A stretch of 64,000 nt of DNA from NCBI GenBank assembly GCA_964435475.1, contig CAYSZB010000004.1, forward strand, positions 10,828-74,827, given 5' to 3'. Position numbers and translations under genes: made by a program. Under the pieces are notes generated by a model that searched no databases, was not told the origin of the DNA, and saw nothing but the letters and a program-made list of their open reading frames with translations. Below, in pieces: positions 25,672 to 34,594 of this stretch (its first letter is position 1; every line of letters begins with the position of its first letter). Origin of the DNA: CAYSZB01 sp964435475. Its GTDB lineage: Bacteria > Chloroflexota > Anaerolineae > Anaerolineales > Anaerolineaceae.

Positions 25672-27654
25672 CTATTTCTGATCGTGATAAATCTCGCCGT
25701 TCCTGAATGCCGCCCAGGTGGTCTCAAACCAGGCATCGATCTCCGGGATTGGCCTGACTGTTTCCCAGGTGTGGGTGATCGATCGGTCGTCGCTGATCCT
25801 GGAAAGCAAAGCTTTGGATCTGAAGGACGGATTTTCCAGTTGGATCTTCCAGCTTTCATCTAACATGTCATTCACCCTGGTGCCTGCCAGGTCAAGGACG
25901 ATGGATGATCCACGACTGCCCACACCGTTTTCCAGCATGGTACGGATCGATTCCAAGTAGACCAAATGGGCAAATGCCAGGTGGCGGACCCTGAAGGCAT
26001 TGCGCAGGTCTACCCGGTCTACGTAATGGCACCCTGAAGTGAGAATCTGCCCGGTTAAATGCCTGGCACCCGGCAATTCTATATTGATTGTTTCCTTTGC
26101 CCGGATATGGGCACCACAGCGTGACATGCGGGCTTGCAGGTCGTCCAAAGCACTTTGCCAGGTTAAGTCTGCCTCCCCGGAACTCTCGATCCACCCCAGG
26201 ATATGTGCACAATCATTCTGGATGGCATCCTCGACCTTTGTATCTGCCAGCGTATAGTCTTTATAACGGGCAGCGATGAACTCTGCAGCCCGTGTGCTCC
26301 AGACCTGACCGGCATTCAAGGCAGAACCCCCGGGACGGTTGACGCCATGGGAGCCATTCACCTCCCCAACCGGGAAAAAATGCCGGATATTGGTCGATTC
26401 AGCCCAGATATTTGCTGCGAGGCCACCGTTATTGTGCTGCGCACACACGGCGATCTCCAGTGGTTCACTGTATAAATCGATACCATGATCCTTGTAAAGT
26501 CCGATGGCACCGGGATTCATCTTGAACAGGCGCTCGATGGGGGTGGATTGCAACGCTTCGGAACGTACCAGGTAATTGCGAGCTTCTTCCGGAAGGTCTT
26601 CCAGGTCAAAACCTTGCGAATTTTGTCTGAAATCCAGGAAAACGCGGCGGCCTTTTTCGACCGTCTCGATGTAGACCAGGATATCAACGATCGAAGACCC
26701 ACCCAGCACTTTGTGGGCATCAAAAGGCCATTGATAGCCTTTGAGAAACACATTGCCATTCATTTCGGAGGGCGACATGAAATAATCGGCCAGGAATTCA
26801 CGCTCATCGGAGATGCCATCCGCAGCGGTGCTGATAAAACGGGGGATCACCTGCATGTATGTCCCCGACACATTCCAGCGGAACCTGGTCGATGCCAGCC
26901 CATATTGTGATTCGGGTAAATTGCGGGCATCTGCACCTGCCAGAAGCGCCAAACCGATCGCCCCGGAGTGCACTTCGGGGTAGACGCTGGTCTTATAAAG
27001 TCCTCCCGGTCCGCCCACAGCAAAAATGATATTCTCTGCGGAGTAAACCTCCAGGGCATCATCTTCACCCAATGCGATAGCGGCAACAATCCGTTTTTCC
27101 TCGGCATCGTCTGCACGCACAAGGTGGATAACCTCGCGGTTTTCAAACACCTGGATACCCAGGCGTTGCACCTCTTTGATCAAGCAGGTACACATTTCAC
27201 GCGAGGTGTAGGGGCCCACTGATGTGGCACGCTGGCGGGGGTCGTGGTCGGTCTTGTAGCCAATGAACTGGCCATAAACATCATGCGGGAAGGGTACACC
27301 GAGGTTGACCAGGTTAAAAAACCCGCGCACCGACATGCTGGCTTCGATCAGTGCCAGGTCACCATGCATGGCACCGCCGCCAATATAACTTTCAGCCATG
27401 GAGACAGGTGAGTCGCTTTCAGCACCGCACATGGACAACTTGTAATAGGTCTGCTTATCACTGCCGGTGTTGATCGAGGTGCCTTTATACAGTCCCTCGG
27501 TCAGGATGAGCAGGTCGCGCACACCGTTGCGGTAGAGCTGCACTGCGGCGTTCAATCCGGCTGCGCCGCTGCCAATGACCAGGGTATGCACCTTTTTGTG
27601 GTCTACAACCATCATGTTGTTTTGGTGTTTGATCTCCAGTTTTTTTGATAACAT
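25672..27654 (-). CDS. FAD-binding flavoprotein of the fumarate reductase/succinate dehydrogenase type
   Basis: A 660-residue protein with an N-terminal FAD site VIGSGAAGLNAA (27-38). The INTGSDKQTYYK segment is placed where fumarate reductase flavoproteins bind the FAD diphosphate, and the HGVNRPGGSALNAGQVW block near residue 450 is typical of the family's second FAD contact. A C-terminal helical region follows. ATG 27654 has ACGAGGA upstream; a longer in-frame start would overlap the dehydrogenase upstream. It is the last gene of a seven-gene minus-strand operon. No iron-sulphur partner is adjacent, so its electron acceptor is unknown. It may reduce or oxidise a C=C bond of the operon's substrate. 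Confidence 0.8.
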   Translation of the reverse strand: MLSKKLEIKHQNNMMVVDHKKVHTLVIGSGAAGLNAAVQLYRNGVRDLLILTEGLYKGTSINTGSDKQTYYKLSMCGAESDSPVSMAESYIGGGAMHGDLALIEASMSVRGFFNLVNLGVPFPHDVYGQFIGYKTDHDPRQRATSVGPYTSREMCTCLIKEVQRLGIQVFENREVIHLVRADDAEEKRIVAAIALGEDDALEVYSAENIIFAVGGPGGLYKTSVYPEVHSGAIGLALLAGADARNLPESQYGLASTRFRWNVSGTYMQVIPRFISTAADGISDEREFLADYFMSPSEMNGNVFLKGYQWPFDAHKVLGGSSIVDILVYIETVEKGRRVFLDFRQNSQGFDLEDLPEEARNYLVRSEALQSTPIERLFKMNPGAIGLYKDHGIDLYSEPLEIAVCAQHNNGGLAANIWAESTNIRHFFPVGEVNGSHGVNRPGGSALNAGQVWSTRAAEFIAARYKDYTLADTKVEDAIQNDCAHILGWIESSGEADLTWQSALDDLQARMSRCGAHIRAKETINIELPGARHLTGQILTSGCHYVDRVDLRNAFRVRHLAFAHLVYLESIRTMLENGVGSRGSSIVLDLAGTRVNDMLDESWKIQLENPSFRSKALLSRISDDRSITHTWETVRPIPEIDAWFETTWAAFRNGEIYHDQK

Positions 27655-27676
27655 GGCATTCCTCGTTAATTTTTTA

Positions 27677-28717
27677 TTACAGATTGGACATCTTGACGAT
27701 GACCTTGATGGATTCATTCTTCGGGTTCAGCAGGATATCAAATCCCTGTTTCAAATCCTGGACAGGTATGGTATGGGTGATCAACGGGTTCAGGTTGATC
27801 GTTCCGGTTGCCAGCATTTTCAGGGCATCCTGGAAATCCCAGGAATAACCCTGTGAACCGTACAGTGATATTTCGCGTTGGACAAACAAATGAATCGGAA
27901 TTTTGTTCTCAAGCTGCTCAAAGATACCCAGAAGTGTGGCATTGGCACCGTGTTTTAAGACATGCAGCGCCTGGCTCAAGGTTGATTCCAAGCCAACGGC
28001 TTCATAAGACCTGTCGACCCCCAATCCACCCGTGGCTTTGAGGATGGTTTCTACGGGATCCTCTTCACGACTGTTGATCGCCTGGCTTGCTCCCAGGTCC
28101 AGTGCTTTTTGCAGGCGGTATGGGTGTATATCACATATAAAGCTGCCAATGCCGGATGCCTGGCGGGATAGCATGGATACCAGGATCCCGATGGCACCGG
28201 CACCAAAAATGGCTGAAGTGTTACCCAGCCTGATGCCCGATTTCTTAACGGCATGCAGCGCCACACTGAGTGGTTCTACCAGTGCGCCTTCTTCATAGGA
28301 GATATTATCAGGCAGGTGAAATGCCCGGTTTTCGTGGACAATAAAATAAGGTGAAAACGCACCCTGTCCCTGGCGGTATTGAAAGCTGATGTTGGCACAC
28401 AGGTGATAATCGCCGCGCAGACAATACTCGCATATCCCGCATGCAATCACCGGTTCGATGGTCACGCGGTCTCCCGGCATGTGTTTGGTGACAGATTTGC
28501 CGACCTCGATGATCTCGCCGGCGGCTTCATGCCCGACTGCAGAAGGCAGTTTTACCGAAGGATGCAGGCCTTTAAAGAGGTGCAGGTCACTGCCACAGAT
28601 GGCGGCGGCTTTAATCCTGACCAGTACATCATGCTCCCCGAGGGGGACAAGTGTTTTTTGTTGAAATTCGATCGTTGCAGGGGCAGTGATCACTGCCATG
28701 GGATAGGTTATTGCCAT
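27677..28717 (-). CDS. Zinc-dependent alcohol dehydrogenase, sorbitol/threonine dehydrogenase-like
   Basis: A 346-residue medium-chain dehydrogenase. Catalytic zinc residues are in AAAICGSDLH (Cys) and GHEAAGEI (His-Glu). The structural zinc cysteines form the CGICEYCLRGDYHLC cluster, followed by the cofactor motif FGAGAIGILV. The length and motifs match polyol and threonine dehydrogenases. A ribosome site, AAGGAGTAAT, precedes the ATG. It starts 1 bp after the FAH-family gene. It probably oxidises a secondary alcohol intermediate with NAD(P)+; the substrate is not known. Confidence 0.88.
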   Translation of the reverse strand: MAITYPMAVITAPATIEFQQKTLVPLGEHDVLVRIKAAAICGSDLHLFKGLHPSVKLPSAVGHEAAGEIIEVGKSVTKHMPGDRVTIEPVIACGICEYCLRGDYHLCANISFQYRQGQGAFSPYFIVHENRAFHLPDNISYEEGALVEPLSVALHAVKKSGIRLGNTSAIFGAGAIGILVSMLSRQASGIGSFICDIHPYRLQKALDLGASQAINSREEDPVETILKATGGLGVDRSYEAVGLESTLSQALHVLKHGANATLLGIFEQLENKIPIHLFVQREISLYGSQGYSWDFQDALKMLATGTINLNPLITHTIPVQDLKQGFDILLNPKNESIKVIVKMSNL

Positions 28718-28718
28718 A

Positions 28719-29645
28719 TTACTCCTTTACTACCGGGTTGGACAATTCGCCCAAGCCTTCAATTCTAATGGTCACGGTATCACCAGGGGTTAATGCGATA
28801 GTGGGATTGGGTTGATCGCCCATGATTTTGGTGCTGCCGGTCAGGATGACATCACCGGGGTAAAGGGTGGTCAGGTCCGAAAGGAGGCTGACCAGCTCTG
28901 CACAATTAAAGAACATTTGAGAAGTACTGCCCTTTTGAACAGCAGCATCATTTACCAGGCTGGTCATTTGCAGGGAATTGGGATCAGGCAATTCATCTTT
29001 GGTGACCAGCCAGGGTCCCATGGGGGTGAATGAATCGAACATCTTGCCCGAAGTCCACTGGGAAGTACGTTTCTCGAGGTCGCGATCGCCTATGTCATTG
29101 GCCAGGATATAACCTGCAACGTAGTCAAGCGCATCATCCTGGCTGGTATGCCTGGCTGTTTTGTTGATCACGAGCGCAAGTTCGACCTCGATGGCAACAT
29201 TTTGAGTCAGGTTAGTTAAAATTATTGGCATGCCCAGTCCGGTGACCGAACTGGAAGGTTTTAAAAATATGATCGGGTAGTCCGGTTTTTGGTCGACTCC
29301 CGGGGAAGGATAATTGCCTGCTACACAGATCACCTTGCCAGGTGCTGGCAGGGGTGCCAGAAGCTGCACATTCTTAATTGGGATGAGGATGCCGAGGGCG
29401 ATCAATTCATGCCTGTACCTGTTAATATTCTGGGATACCTTTTCAACGGTTGAGCGCACAATTTCCCAGGCCTCTGCACCTGCTTTCAGCAGGTCCAACA
29501 GGCTATGACAGGCACTGATGATCATTTCACTTCGCCCTGCCTCGCCTAATAAATGAATGACAGCCCCTTTCATGTCCAGGATGTAGGGATCGAGCCAAGC
29601 GCCGAGACGAAGACTGTGGTCAGTTGAATAAGTGACCAGTCGCAT
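28719..29645 (-). CDS. Fumarylacetoacetate hydrolase-family enzyme
   Basis: A 308-residue protein with the FAH C-terminal fold. The sequence shows PIIFLKPSSSVTG, metal ligands in IEVELALVI (two Glu) and the NDIGDRDLE Asp, then MFDSFTPMGPWL and the final GDVILTGS. Members hydrolyse or decarboxylate acylpyruvates or hydrate 2-oxopent-4-enoates, all in meta-type ring-cleavage or sugar-acid pathways. The ATG directly follows the stop codon of the enoyl-CoA hydratase gene with no gap. In this operon a C-C hydrolase or 2-oxoacid decarboxylase step is likely. Confidence 0.88.
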   Translation of the reverse strand: MRLVTYSTDHSLRLGAWLDPYILDMKGAVIHLLGEAGRSEMIISACHSLLDLLKAGAEAWEIVRSTVEKVSQNINRYRHELIALGILIPIKNVQLLAPLPAPGKVICVAGNYPSPGVDQKPDYPIIFLKPSSSVTGLGMPIILTNLTQNVAIEVELALVINKTARHTSQDDALDYVAGYILANDIGDRDLEKRTSQWTSGKMFDSFTPMGPWLVTKDELPDPNSLQMTSLVNDAAVQKGSTSQMFFNCAELVSLLSDLTTLYPGDVILTGSTKIMGDQPNPTIALTPGDTVTIRIEGLGELSNPVVKE

Positions 29646-30464
29646 TTAGGGTTCCTGCTGTGAATTATCCTGGTTGAATTTGGGATTGCGCTTTTCCAAA
29701 AAGGCATTACGCCCTTCAACGGCATCCGACCCTCTGCCGGTCTTGACACGCAGTTCACTTTCCAGGTTAAGCCCGGTCTGCCAACCCTCCCTCAGGCCGC
29801 GGTTGACACAGGTTTTGGCTGCCGCGGTCATCAGTCCGCTGTAACTGGCGATGGTGGTGGCAATTTCAAGAGTTTTGGGCAGTAATTCGTCGTCTTTGAA
29901 GACATACTCGACCAGCCCATACTGCAGTGCTTCATCGGCAGTGATAACCCTGCCGGTCAAAAACAGGTCAAGTGCGCGTCCGCGTCCGACCAGCCGGGGC
30001 AGGCGCTGGGTGCCGCTGCCGGAGGCAAATGCGCCTACTTTCACCTCAGGAAAGCCGAATTTGGCTGATTCGCTGGCGGTACGGAAGTCACATGCCAGGG
30101 CGAGGACAGCTCCACCACCCAAGGCGTGCCCGTTGCAAGCGGCAATGACCAGGAACCTGGCATCCTCTATCCTCTGGTTCAAGCCTGCTTCCCAGTAATC
30201 GTTCTCCAGCAGCCAGCCAACCTCCTGGCTGAAATCGCGGATATCTGAACCGACCGAAAAAGCTTTGCCAACCCCGGTTAAAACCACACAACGCACCGAG
30301 TCGTCCTGCTCCAGGGTGTCAATGGTTTGAAACAGAGCCCGTTTGACTGCATGTCGCAGGACACCCAGTGGTTGTGAGCTTATCGTGATCACAGCCACAC
30401 CATCGGCAGGCCTGGTGACCATGATGGATTCGCTTTCGATCACCTGTTTGGGGTTTTCACTCAT
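29646..30464 (-). CDS. Enoyl-CoA hydratase/isomerase (crotonase) family protein
   Basis: A 272-residue crotonase-fold enzyme. The oxyanion-hole loop ACNGHALGGGAVLA and the PEVKVGAFASGSGTQRL helix are clear. The first catalytic Glu (in PEV) is kept. The position of the second crotonase Glu reads Asp in RALDLFLTG. The start is ATG 30464 (MSENPKQ); longer in-frame starts would run into the CoA-transferase. It lies 4 bp downstream of the CoA-transferase gene, so hydration or isomerisation of the CoA ester made there is the simple reading. Confidence 0.88.
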   Translation of the reverse strand: MSENPKQVIESESIMVTRPADGVAVITISSQPLGVLRHAVKRALFQTIDTLEQDDSVRCVVLTGVGKAFSVGSDIRDFSQEVGWLLENDYWEAGLNQRIEDARFLVIAACNGHALGGGAVLALACDFRTASESAKFGFPEVKVGAFASGSGTQRLPRLVGRGRALDLFLTGRVITADEALQYGLVEYVFKDDELLPKTLEIATTIASYSGLMTAAAKTCVNRGLREGWQTGLNLESELRVKTGRGSDAVEGRNAFLEKRNPKFNQDNSQQEP

Positions 30465-30468
30465 GTGC

Positions 30469-32058
30469 TTACCCGTCCTTTCGTAACCGGGGAGGAAGGT
30501 TACTTTGTTTTCGATTGGCAATATCTGCCTGTAGACCCATTGGACCTTCATTAAATATCCGTGCATCCATCTGTTTGAGGGCAGGTGAGATGAATGGTCT
30601 GAAATCCATCTGGTCAAGGACATCGCGCTGCAAGTCGACACCAGGGGCAATTTCAGTCAATTCCAGTCCCTGTTCACTGCGCTTGAAGACCGCTCTTTCA
30701 GTAATGTAGAGTGCTTCCTGTCCGCGCTCCTGGGAAAATGGCCCGGAATATGAGACCTCTTCGAGCTGACTGACAAATTTCTTGAACTTACCTTCCTGGC
30801 GGATGTTGGTCTGACCATCCGGCCAATTCATCTCCAGTTTGCCGGCAGTAAATGTACCGCTAAAGATGATCTTTTTGGCATACTGGCTGATGTTCACGAA
30901 ACCACCCACACCGATGATCCTGCCATTGAAACGGCTGACATTGACGCTGCCATCTGCATCGACCTGGGCAAACGATAAAAACGCCAGGTCCAACCCGCCG
31001 CCGTCGTAGAAATCAAACTGGTAAGGCTGGTCAACGATCGATGTATAGTTGATCGCGGCACCGGCATCGGATGAGGGTGCCCCACCGATCAAGCCCTGTT
31101 CGTTGGTCAGGACTATTTGATCCAGGATGTCCTCTTCAGCAGCGATAGTGGCAATGCCGGTGGAGACACCGGAACCCAGGTTGCAGATTGCACCGGGGAA
31201 AAGCTCCAGGGCTGCCCGGCGGGCGATGATCTTGCGCGGGTCAAAGGGTAAAGGGGTGATTGCGGTCAGGGGTATCCTGACTTCGCCTGCATAGGCCGGG
31301 CTGTATTTCATCTGGTAGGTCTGCCGCTGTTCCGGGTCTACCACTACCAGGTCAACCAGCATGCCCGGGATCTTGACCTGCTTGGCTGGCAGGGTATTCT
31401 TTTGAGCCAGGCGGGCGACTTGCACAATCACAATTCCCCCCTGGTTATGGGTTGCCTGCGCCATTGAAAGCATCTCACCAAAAACAGCTTCCTGTTCCAT
31501 GGTGACGTTGCCGTCTTCGTCTGCGGTTGTGCCGCGTAAAAATGTCACATCCACGTGGTAAGGTTTGTAAAAGATCCACTGCTTGCCGGCAAGTTCGACC
31601 AATTCGACCAGGGGTTCAACTGCACATTGGCTTTGCCTGCCGCCATGTTGGCGGGGATCAATGAATGTGTGCAGACCGGTTTGGGTCAGCAGGCCGGGGC
31701 GACCGGCTGCCATTTCACGGACCAGTTGCGATAGGGCACCCTGGGGCAGGGTATAAGCTTCCACCTTGTTTTCTTCAGCCAGCTGCTGGAATTTGGGGCT
31801 GTTGACCAGTGCCCCTGTGATGATCCTTTTGACCATGCCCGGGTATGCCAGGTGACCAACGCCCTGGCTGATGTTATCGCCGATCCCGACAGGATGGAAC
31901 AGGGTGATCTGTCTGGGACCACCCTCCTGCTCATAGCGTTTACTCAGAGCAACGATCAGCGCTTCCGGGATGGCATGCCCGCCGCCCGATCCGCCGATCA
32001 TCAGGGTGTCGTGATCATGTACATAACTGACTGCTTCTTCGAATGAGACTACTTGCAT
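30469..32058 (-). CDS. Family I CoA-transferase (propionate/acetoacetate CoA-transferase-like)
   Basis: A 529-residue single-chain family I CoA-transferase with fused alpha and beta halves. The alpha half has the GGSGGGHAIPEAL region (22-34). The catalytic Glu320 sits in TNEQGLIGGAP, the family's ExGxxGG signature. The length and fusion match Pct/YdiF-type enzymes. It moves CoA from an acyl-CoA donor to a carboxylate, activating the pathway acid without ATP. AGGAG precedes the ATG. It is positioned directly upstream of the enoyl-CoA hydratase. Confidence 0.92.
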   Translation of the reverse strand: MQVVSFEEAVSYVHDHDTLMIGGSGGGHAIPEALIVALSKRYEQEGGPRQITLFHPVGIGDNISQGVGHLAYPGMVKRIITGALVNSPKFQQLAEENKVEAYTLPQGALSQLVREMAAGRPGLLTQTGLHTFIDPRQHGGRQSQCAVEPLVELVELAGKQWIFYKPYHVDVTFLRGTTADEDGNVTMEQEAVFGEMLSMAQATHNQGGIVIVQVARLAQKNTLPAKQVKIPGMLVDLVVVDPEQRQTYQMKYSPAYAGEVRIPLTAITPLPFDPRKIIARRAALELFPGAICNLGSGVSTGIATIAAEEDILDQIVLTNEQGLIGGAPSSDAGAAINYTSIVDQPYQFDFYDGGGLDLAFLSFAQVDADGSVNVSRFNGRIIGVGGFVNISQYAKKIIFSGTFTAGKLEMNWPDGQTNIRQEGKFKKFVSQLEEVSYSGPFSQERGQEALYITERAVFKRSEQGLELTEIAPGVDLQRDVLDQMDFRPFISPALKQMDARIFNEGPMGLQADIANRKQSNLPPRLRKDG

Positions 32059-32075
32059 ACCAGGCTCCTGAGGAT

Positions 32076-33527
32076 TTATTTCTTTCTTTTCAGTTCTTTT
32101 AAGGTCTGTGCTTCGGGTCTTTCTTTATAGAAATGATCCAGGGGGTAGCATCCAGAGACCAGCCCCATGCGGGGTGCGGTGGTGCAATCGCTGAAAGTGC
32201 GGCAGATGATGTTTTTCTTGAAGGGTCTGCCGTCCAGGATGTCCGCCGGCATATCCGGATAGGACAGGACCATCCTGCCCAGCCCGACAAAATCGATCAT
32301 GTTGCGGTTGATCACCGCCTGGGCCACATTTGGCAGGTATTCCTGCAGGTAGGTATAGGCGGACCCCACACACAGCATGGAACCACAGTGTTTTTTTAAT
32401 TCAGAAGCAGCATGAATGTGTCGCGCCACCCCCACCAGTGGGTCTTCCGGCATGTAATAGCCATCGCTGGGCGGGTAGTAAGCCGGGCGGGTGAGGTGCG
32501 GATTGTAATAGGGACTGCCAGCTGTGAAGTTCACCAGCGAAACCCCCATTGATTTGAGCAGGTTGATGAGCATGATCGGTTCGTCTAAGTTAATTTCGGA
32601 CGGGTTATCCGGATCATCACCAAAGGCGTATGGATAGCGGTCATTTGCATCGCGATAGTCCAGCATGCGGCCGACATTGTTCTCATCAGGTCTGAAAGGT
32701 GGCATGTCAAAGATGCTGAAGCGAACACCGATCTCCAAGCCGGGGCATTCACTTTGAATACCCTTAATGATCGTGCTCAGGAATCGGGTGCGGTTCTCAA
32801 AACTGCCGCCATATGGACCGGGGCGATCCACGGCACTCAGGAATTCATGCCCCAGGTAACCATGGCAGTGTTTGACATCCACAAATTCGAAACCAATTTC
32901 CTGTGCACGCCTGGCCGCTTTGATGTAATATGGGATCAGATCATCGATCTCCATGTCGGTCAGCACGGGATAGCCAGGGTCAATATGGAATAATTGGTCC
33001 AGCACGGGGTGGTGATATACAATTTTCGGCTCCAGTTTGGTTTTCTGGTTAGGCCGGCAGAAACGTCCGGAATGGGTGAGCTGTAGACCAATAAACAGGT
33101 CATCCGTCCTGCCAAAATGAACCCGGTGCTCCTTAACCATTTCCAGGCGTAATTTTGCAACACCTGCCATGGTATGGTCCAGGATCATCAACTGATTGGG
33201 GTTGGCCCTGCCATCCGGCCGTATGGCTGCAGCTTCACTACCCCAGATCAACTTGGCACCACTACGGCCAAATTTGAGCCAGCGCCTTCTCATCAGTTCA
33301 GTCGGGTTGCCATCCGCCTCTGCATCCCAGCCTTCCATGGGGTTGATACAAAAACGGTTGCCGATCAGCCTGCCATTTGCCATCTTAAAGGGCTGCGCCA
33401 GGGGGCTACCTGTGCCAGGCTGCACTTCTTCATCAACAGGCAGCTCAACATGAATTTGGTCAAGATATGCCTGGAATTCGCTCAAACTTCTCAGCCGTGG
33501 AATATTCAAATATTGTCTTGCATCCAT
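32076..33527 (-). CDS. NADH:flavin oxidoreductase/old yellow enzyme-family protein
   Basis: A 483-residue FMN-binding TIM barrel. Visible family elements are NRFCINPMEGWDAEADGNP, the QLTHSGRFCRPN strand, DVKHCHGYLGHEFLS and the phosphate-binding GSAYTYLQEY/VGLGRMVLSYPDMP end. The CR-and-DC-type cysteines near the C-terminus (CRTFSDCTTAPR) resemble the cluster region of 2,4-dienoyl-CoA reductase, but the second flavin domain is absent. It probably reduces an activated C=C bond. It is the second gene of the operon after the SDR, with AGGAG before the ATG. Confidence 0.85.
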   Translation of the reverse strand: MDARQYLNIPRLRSLSEFQAYLDQIHVELPVDEEVQPGTGSPLAQPFKMANGRLIGNRFCINPMEGWDAEADGNPTELMRRRWLKFGRSGAKLIWGSEAAAIRPDGRANPNQLMILDHTMAGVAKLRLEMVKEHRVHFGRTDDLFIGLQLTHSGRFCRPNQKTKLEPKIVYHHPVLDQLFHIDPGYPVLTDMEIDDLIPYYIKAARRAQEIGFEFVDVKHCHGYLGHEFLSAVDRPGPYGGSFENRTRFLSTIIKGIQSECPGLEIGVRFSIFDMPPFRPDENNVGRMLDYRDANDRYPYAFGDDPDNPSEINLDEPIMLINLLKSMGVSLVNFTAGSPYYNPHLTRPAYYPPSDGYYMPEDPLVGVARHIHAASELKKHCGSMLCVGSAYTYLQEYLPNVAQAVINRNMIDFVGLGRMVLSYPDMPADILDGRPFKKNIICRTFSDCTTAPRMGLVSGCYPLDHFYKERPEAQTLKELKRKK

Positions 33528-33571
33528 ACCATCTTCTCCTTTGCTGTTTTAATTAAGGCCGTTGATAAATG

Positions 33572-34354
33572 TTACAACCTGCGAATGTGAAAACCGCCAT
33601 CCACTTCGATCGCCTGGCCTGTTGAGAAGGGCAGGTATCCCTCGGCAATTGCTTCAATCGCCTTGGCGATATCTTCGGGTTGACCCCAACGCTTGATGGG
33701 GGTCACGCCTTCTGCGATCAGCTTGTTGTATTTTTCGGTGACAACCTCAGTCATTGGGGTTTTAATGATACCGGGCCGGATCTCATATACATTGATACCC
33801 TCATCAGCAAGCCTGTCGGCGAACAAAAGGGTGCACATGGATACGCCCGCTTTGGAGATGCAGTATTCTGCCCGGCTGGTGCTTGAGGTATAGGCACTCA
33901 TGGAACTGATATTGACGATCTTCGGGTTTTCAACCACACCTTCTTTGATCAATCGGATCATAACCTTCGATGTCAATTGGGTCAGGAAGAACAGGGCGAT
34001 CAGGTTCACATTTAGTACCTCAAGCATGCTTTCTTCGCTGGTTTCCAGAATATCCATCCGCACTCTCGGGCCGATGCCAGCATTGTTGACCAGCAGGTCG
34101 ATGCGCCCGTACTGGTTCAGGGTCTCTTCAACGATGCGTTCACGTTCGGCTGCAAGTGTGATATTGGCCATCACGATCATGCCGTCGCTTCCGGCTGCCT
34201 TGACCATTTCAAGTGTTTCCTGTGGTGGGGTGGGGTTGCCAAAATCGTTGATCACGATCGTCCAGCCGGCTTTGGCCAGTTGAACAGCGATCCCTCTGCC
34301 GATTCCCCGTCCTGAACCAGTGATGAGTGCTACCTTTTTAGTCTTTTGCGTCAT
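33572..34354 (-). CDS. Short-chain dehydrogenase/reductase, first gene of the minus-strand operon
   Basis: A 260-residue classical SDR. It has the cofactor motif GSGRGIGRG (13-21), NNAG, SSMSAYT with the catalytic Ser, then YCISK (Tyr/Lys) and the usual C-terminal TGQAIEVDGG. It resembles 3-oxoacyl reductases and ring-ketone reductases. It is divergent from the GntR regulator across 240 bp and leads the operon of the OYE-like reductase, CoA-transferase, hydratase, FAH enzyme, dehydrogenase and flavoprotein. Confidence 0.88.
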   Translation of the reverse strand: MTQKTKKVALITGSGRGIGRGIAVQLAKAGWTIVINDFGNPTPPQETLEMVKAAGSDGMIVMANITLAAERERIVEETLNQYGRIDLLVNNAGIGPRVRMDILETSEESMLEVLNVNLIALFFLTQLTSKVMIRLIKEGVVENPKIVNISSMSAYTSSTSRAEYCISKAGVSMCTLLFADRLADEGINVYEIRPGIIKTPMTEVVTEKYNKLIAEGVTPIKRWGQPEDIAKAIEAIAEGYLPFSTGQAIEVDGGFHIRRL

Positions 34355-34378
34355 TTTTTACCTCTCTTCAAGAAAATT

Positions 34379-34395
34379 GGGAACTCATAGTTCCC
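34379..34395. promoter_or_regulatory. Palindrome in the leader of the minus-strand operon
   Basis: GGGAACTCATAGTTCCC has perfect 7-bp arms around a 3-bp centre. It lies 24 bp upstream of the SDR start codon, within the expected 5' leader. It may be an operator or a short leader hairpin. Nothing else gene-like is seen in 34355-34594. Confidence 0.5.
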
Positions 34396-34533
34396 TATGG
34401 CAATCAATAGATTCTTTTCCATCCCCTCGCGATACTTAATGACTCACCATATCTTCAAATTGGATGAGTTGGAAAGGAATTTGTTTTTCTTTGTACCTCT
34501 GCACCAATTATAATGCACTCATCGCATTTACTA

Positions 34534-34561
34534 TTGACTTAACCGATTTTCCTCATATAAT
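34534..34561 (+). promoter_or_regulatory. Sigma70-like promoter for the GntR regulator
   Basis: TTGACT (34534-34539) and TATAAT (34556-34561) are spaced by 16 nt, about 33 nt upstream of the GntR ATG. On the opposite strand a TATAAT at 34512-34507 may serve the SDR operon, though its -35 is weak. Confidence 0.75.
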
Positions 34562-34567
34562 ATATTT

Positions 34568-34581
34568 TATAAAGTATAAAG
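34568..34581. promoter_or_regulatory. Tandem TATAAAG repeat, candidate GntR operator
   Basis: TATAAAG is repeated head-to-tail at 34568-34574 and 34575-34581, just after the -10 box and before the GCGAGGA ribosome site. Its position over the transcription start suits autorepression by the gene it precedes. Confidence 0.4.
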
Positions 34582-34594
34582 TATTGCGAGGAAA

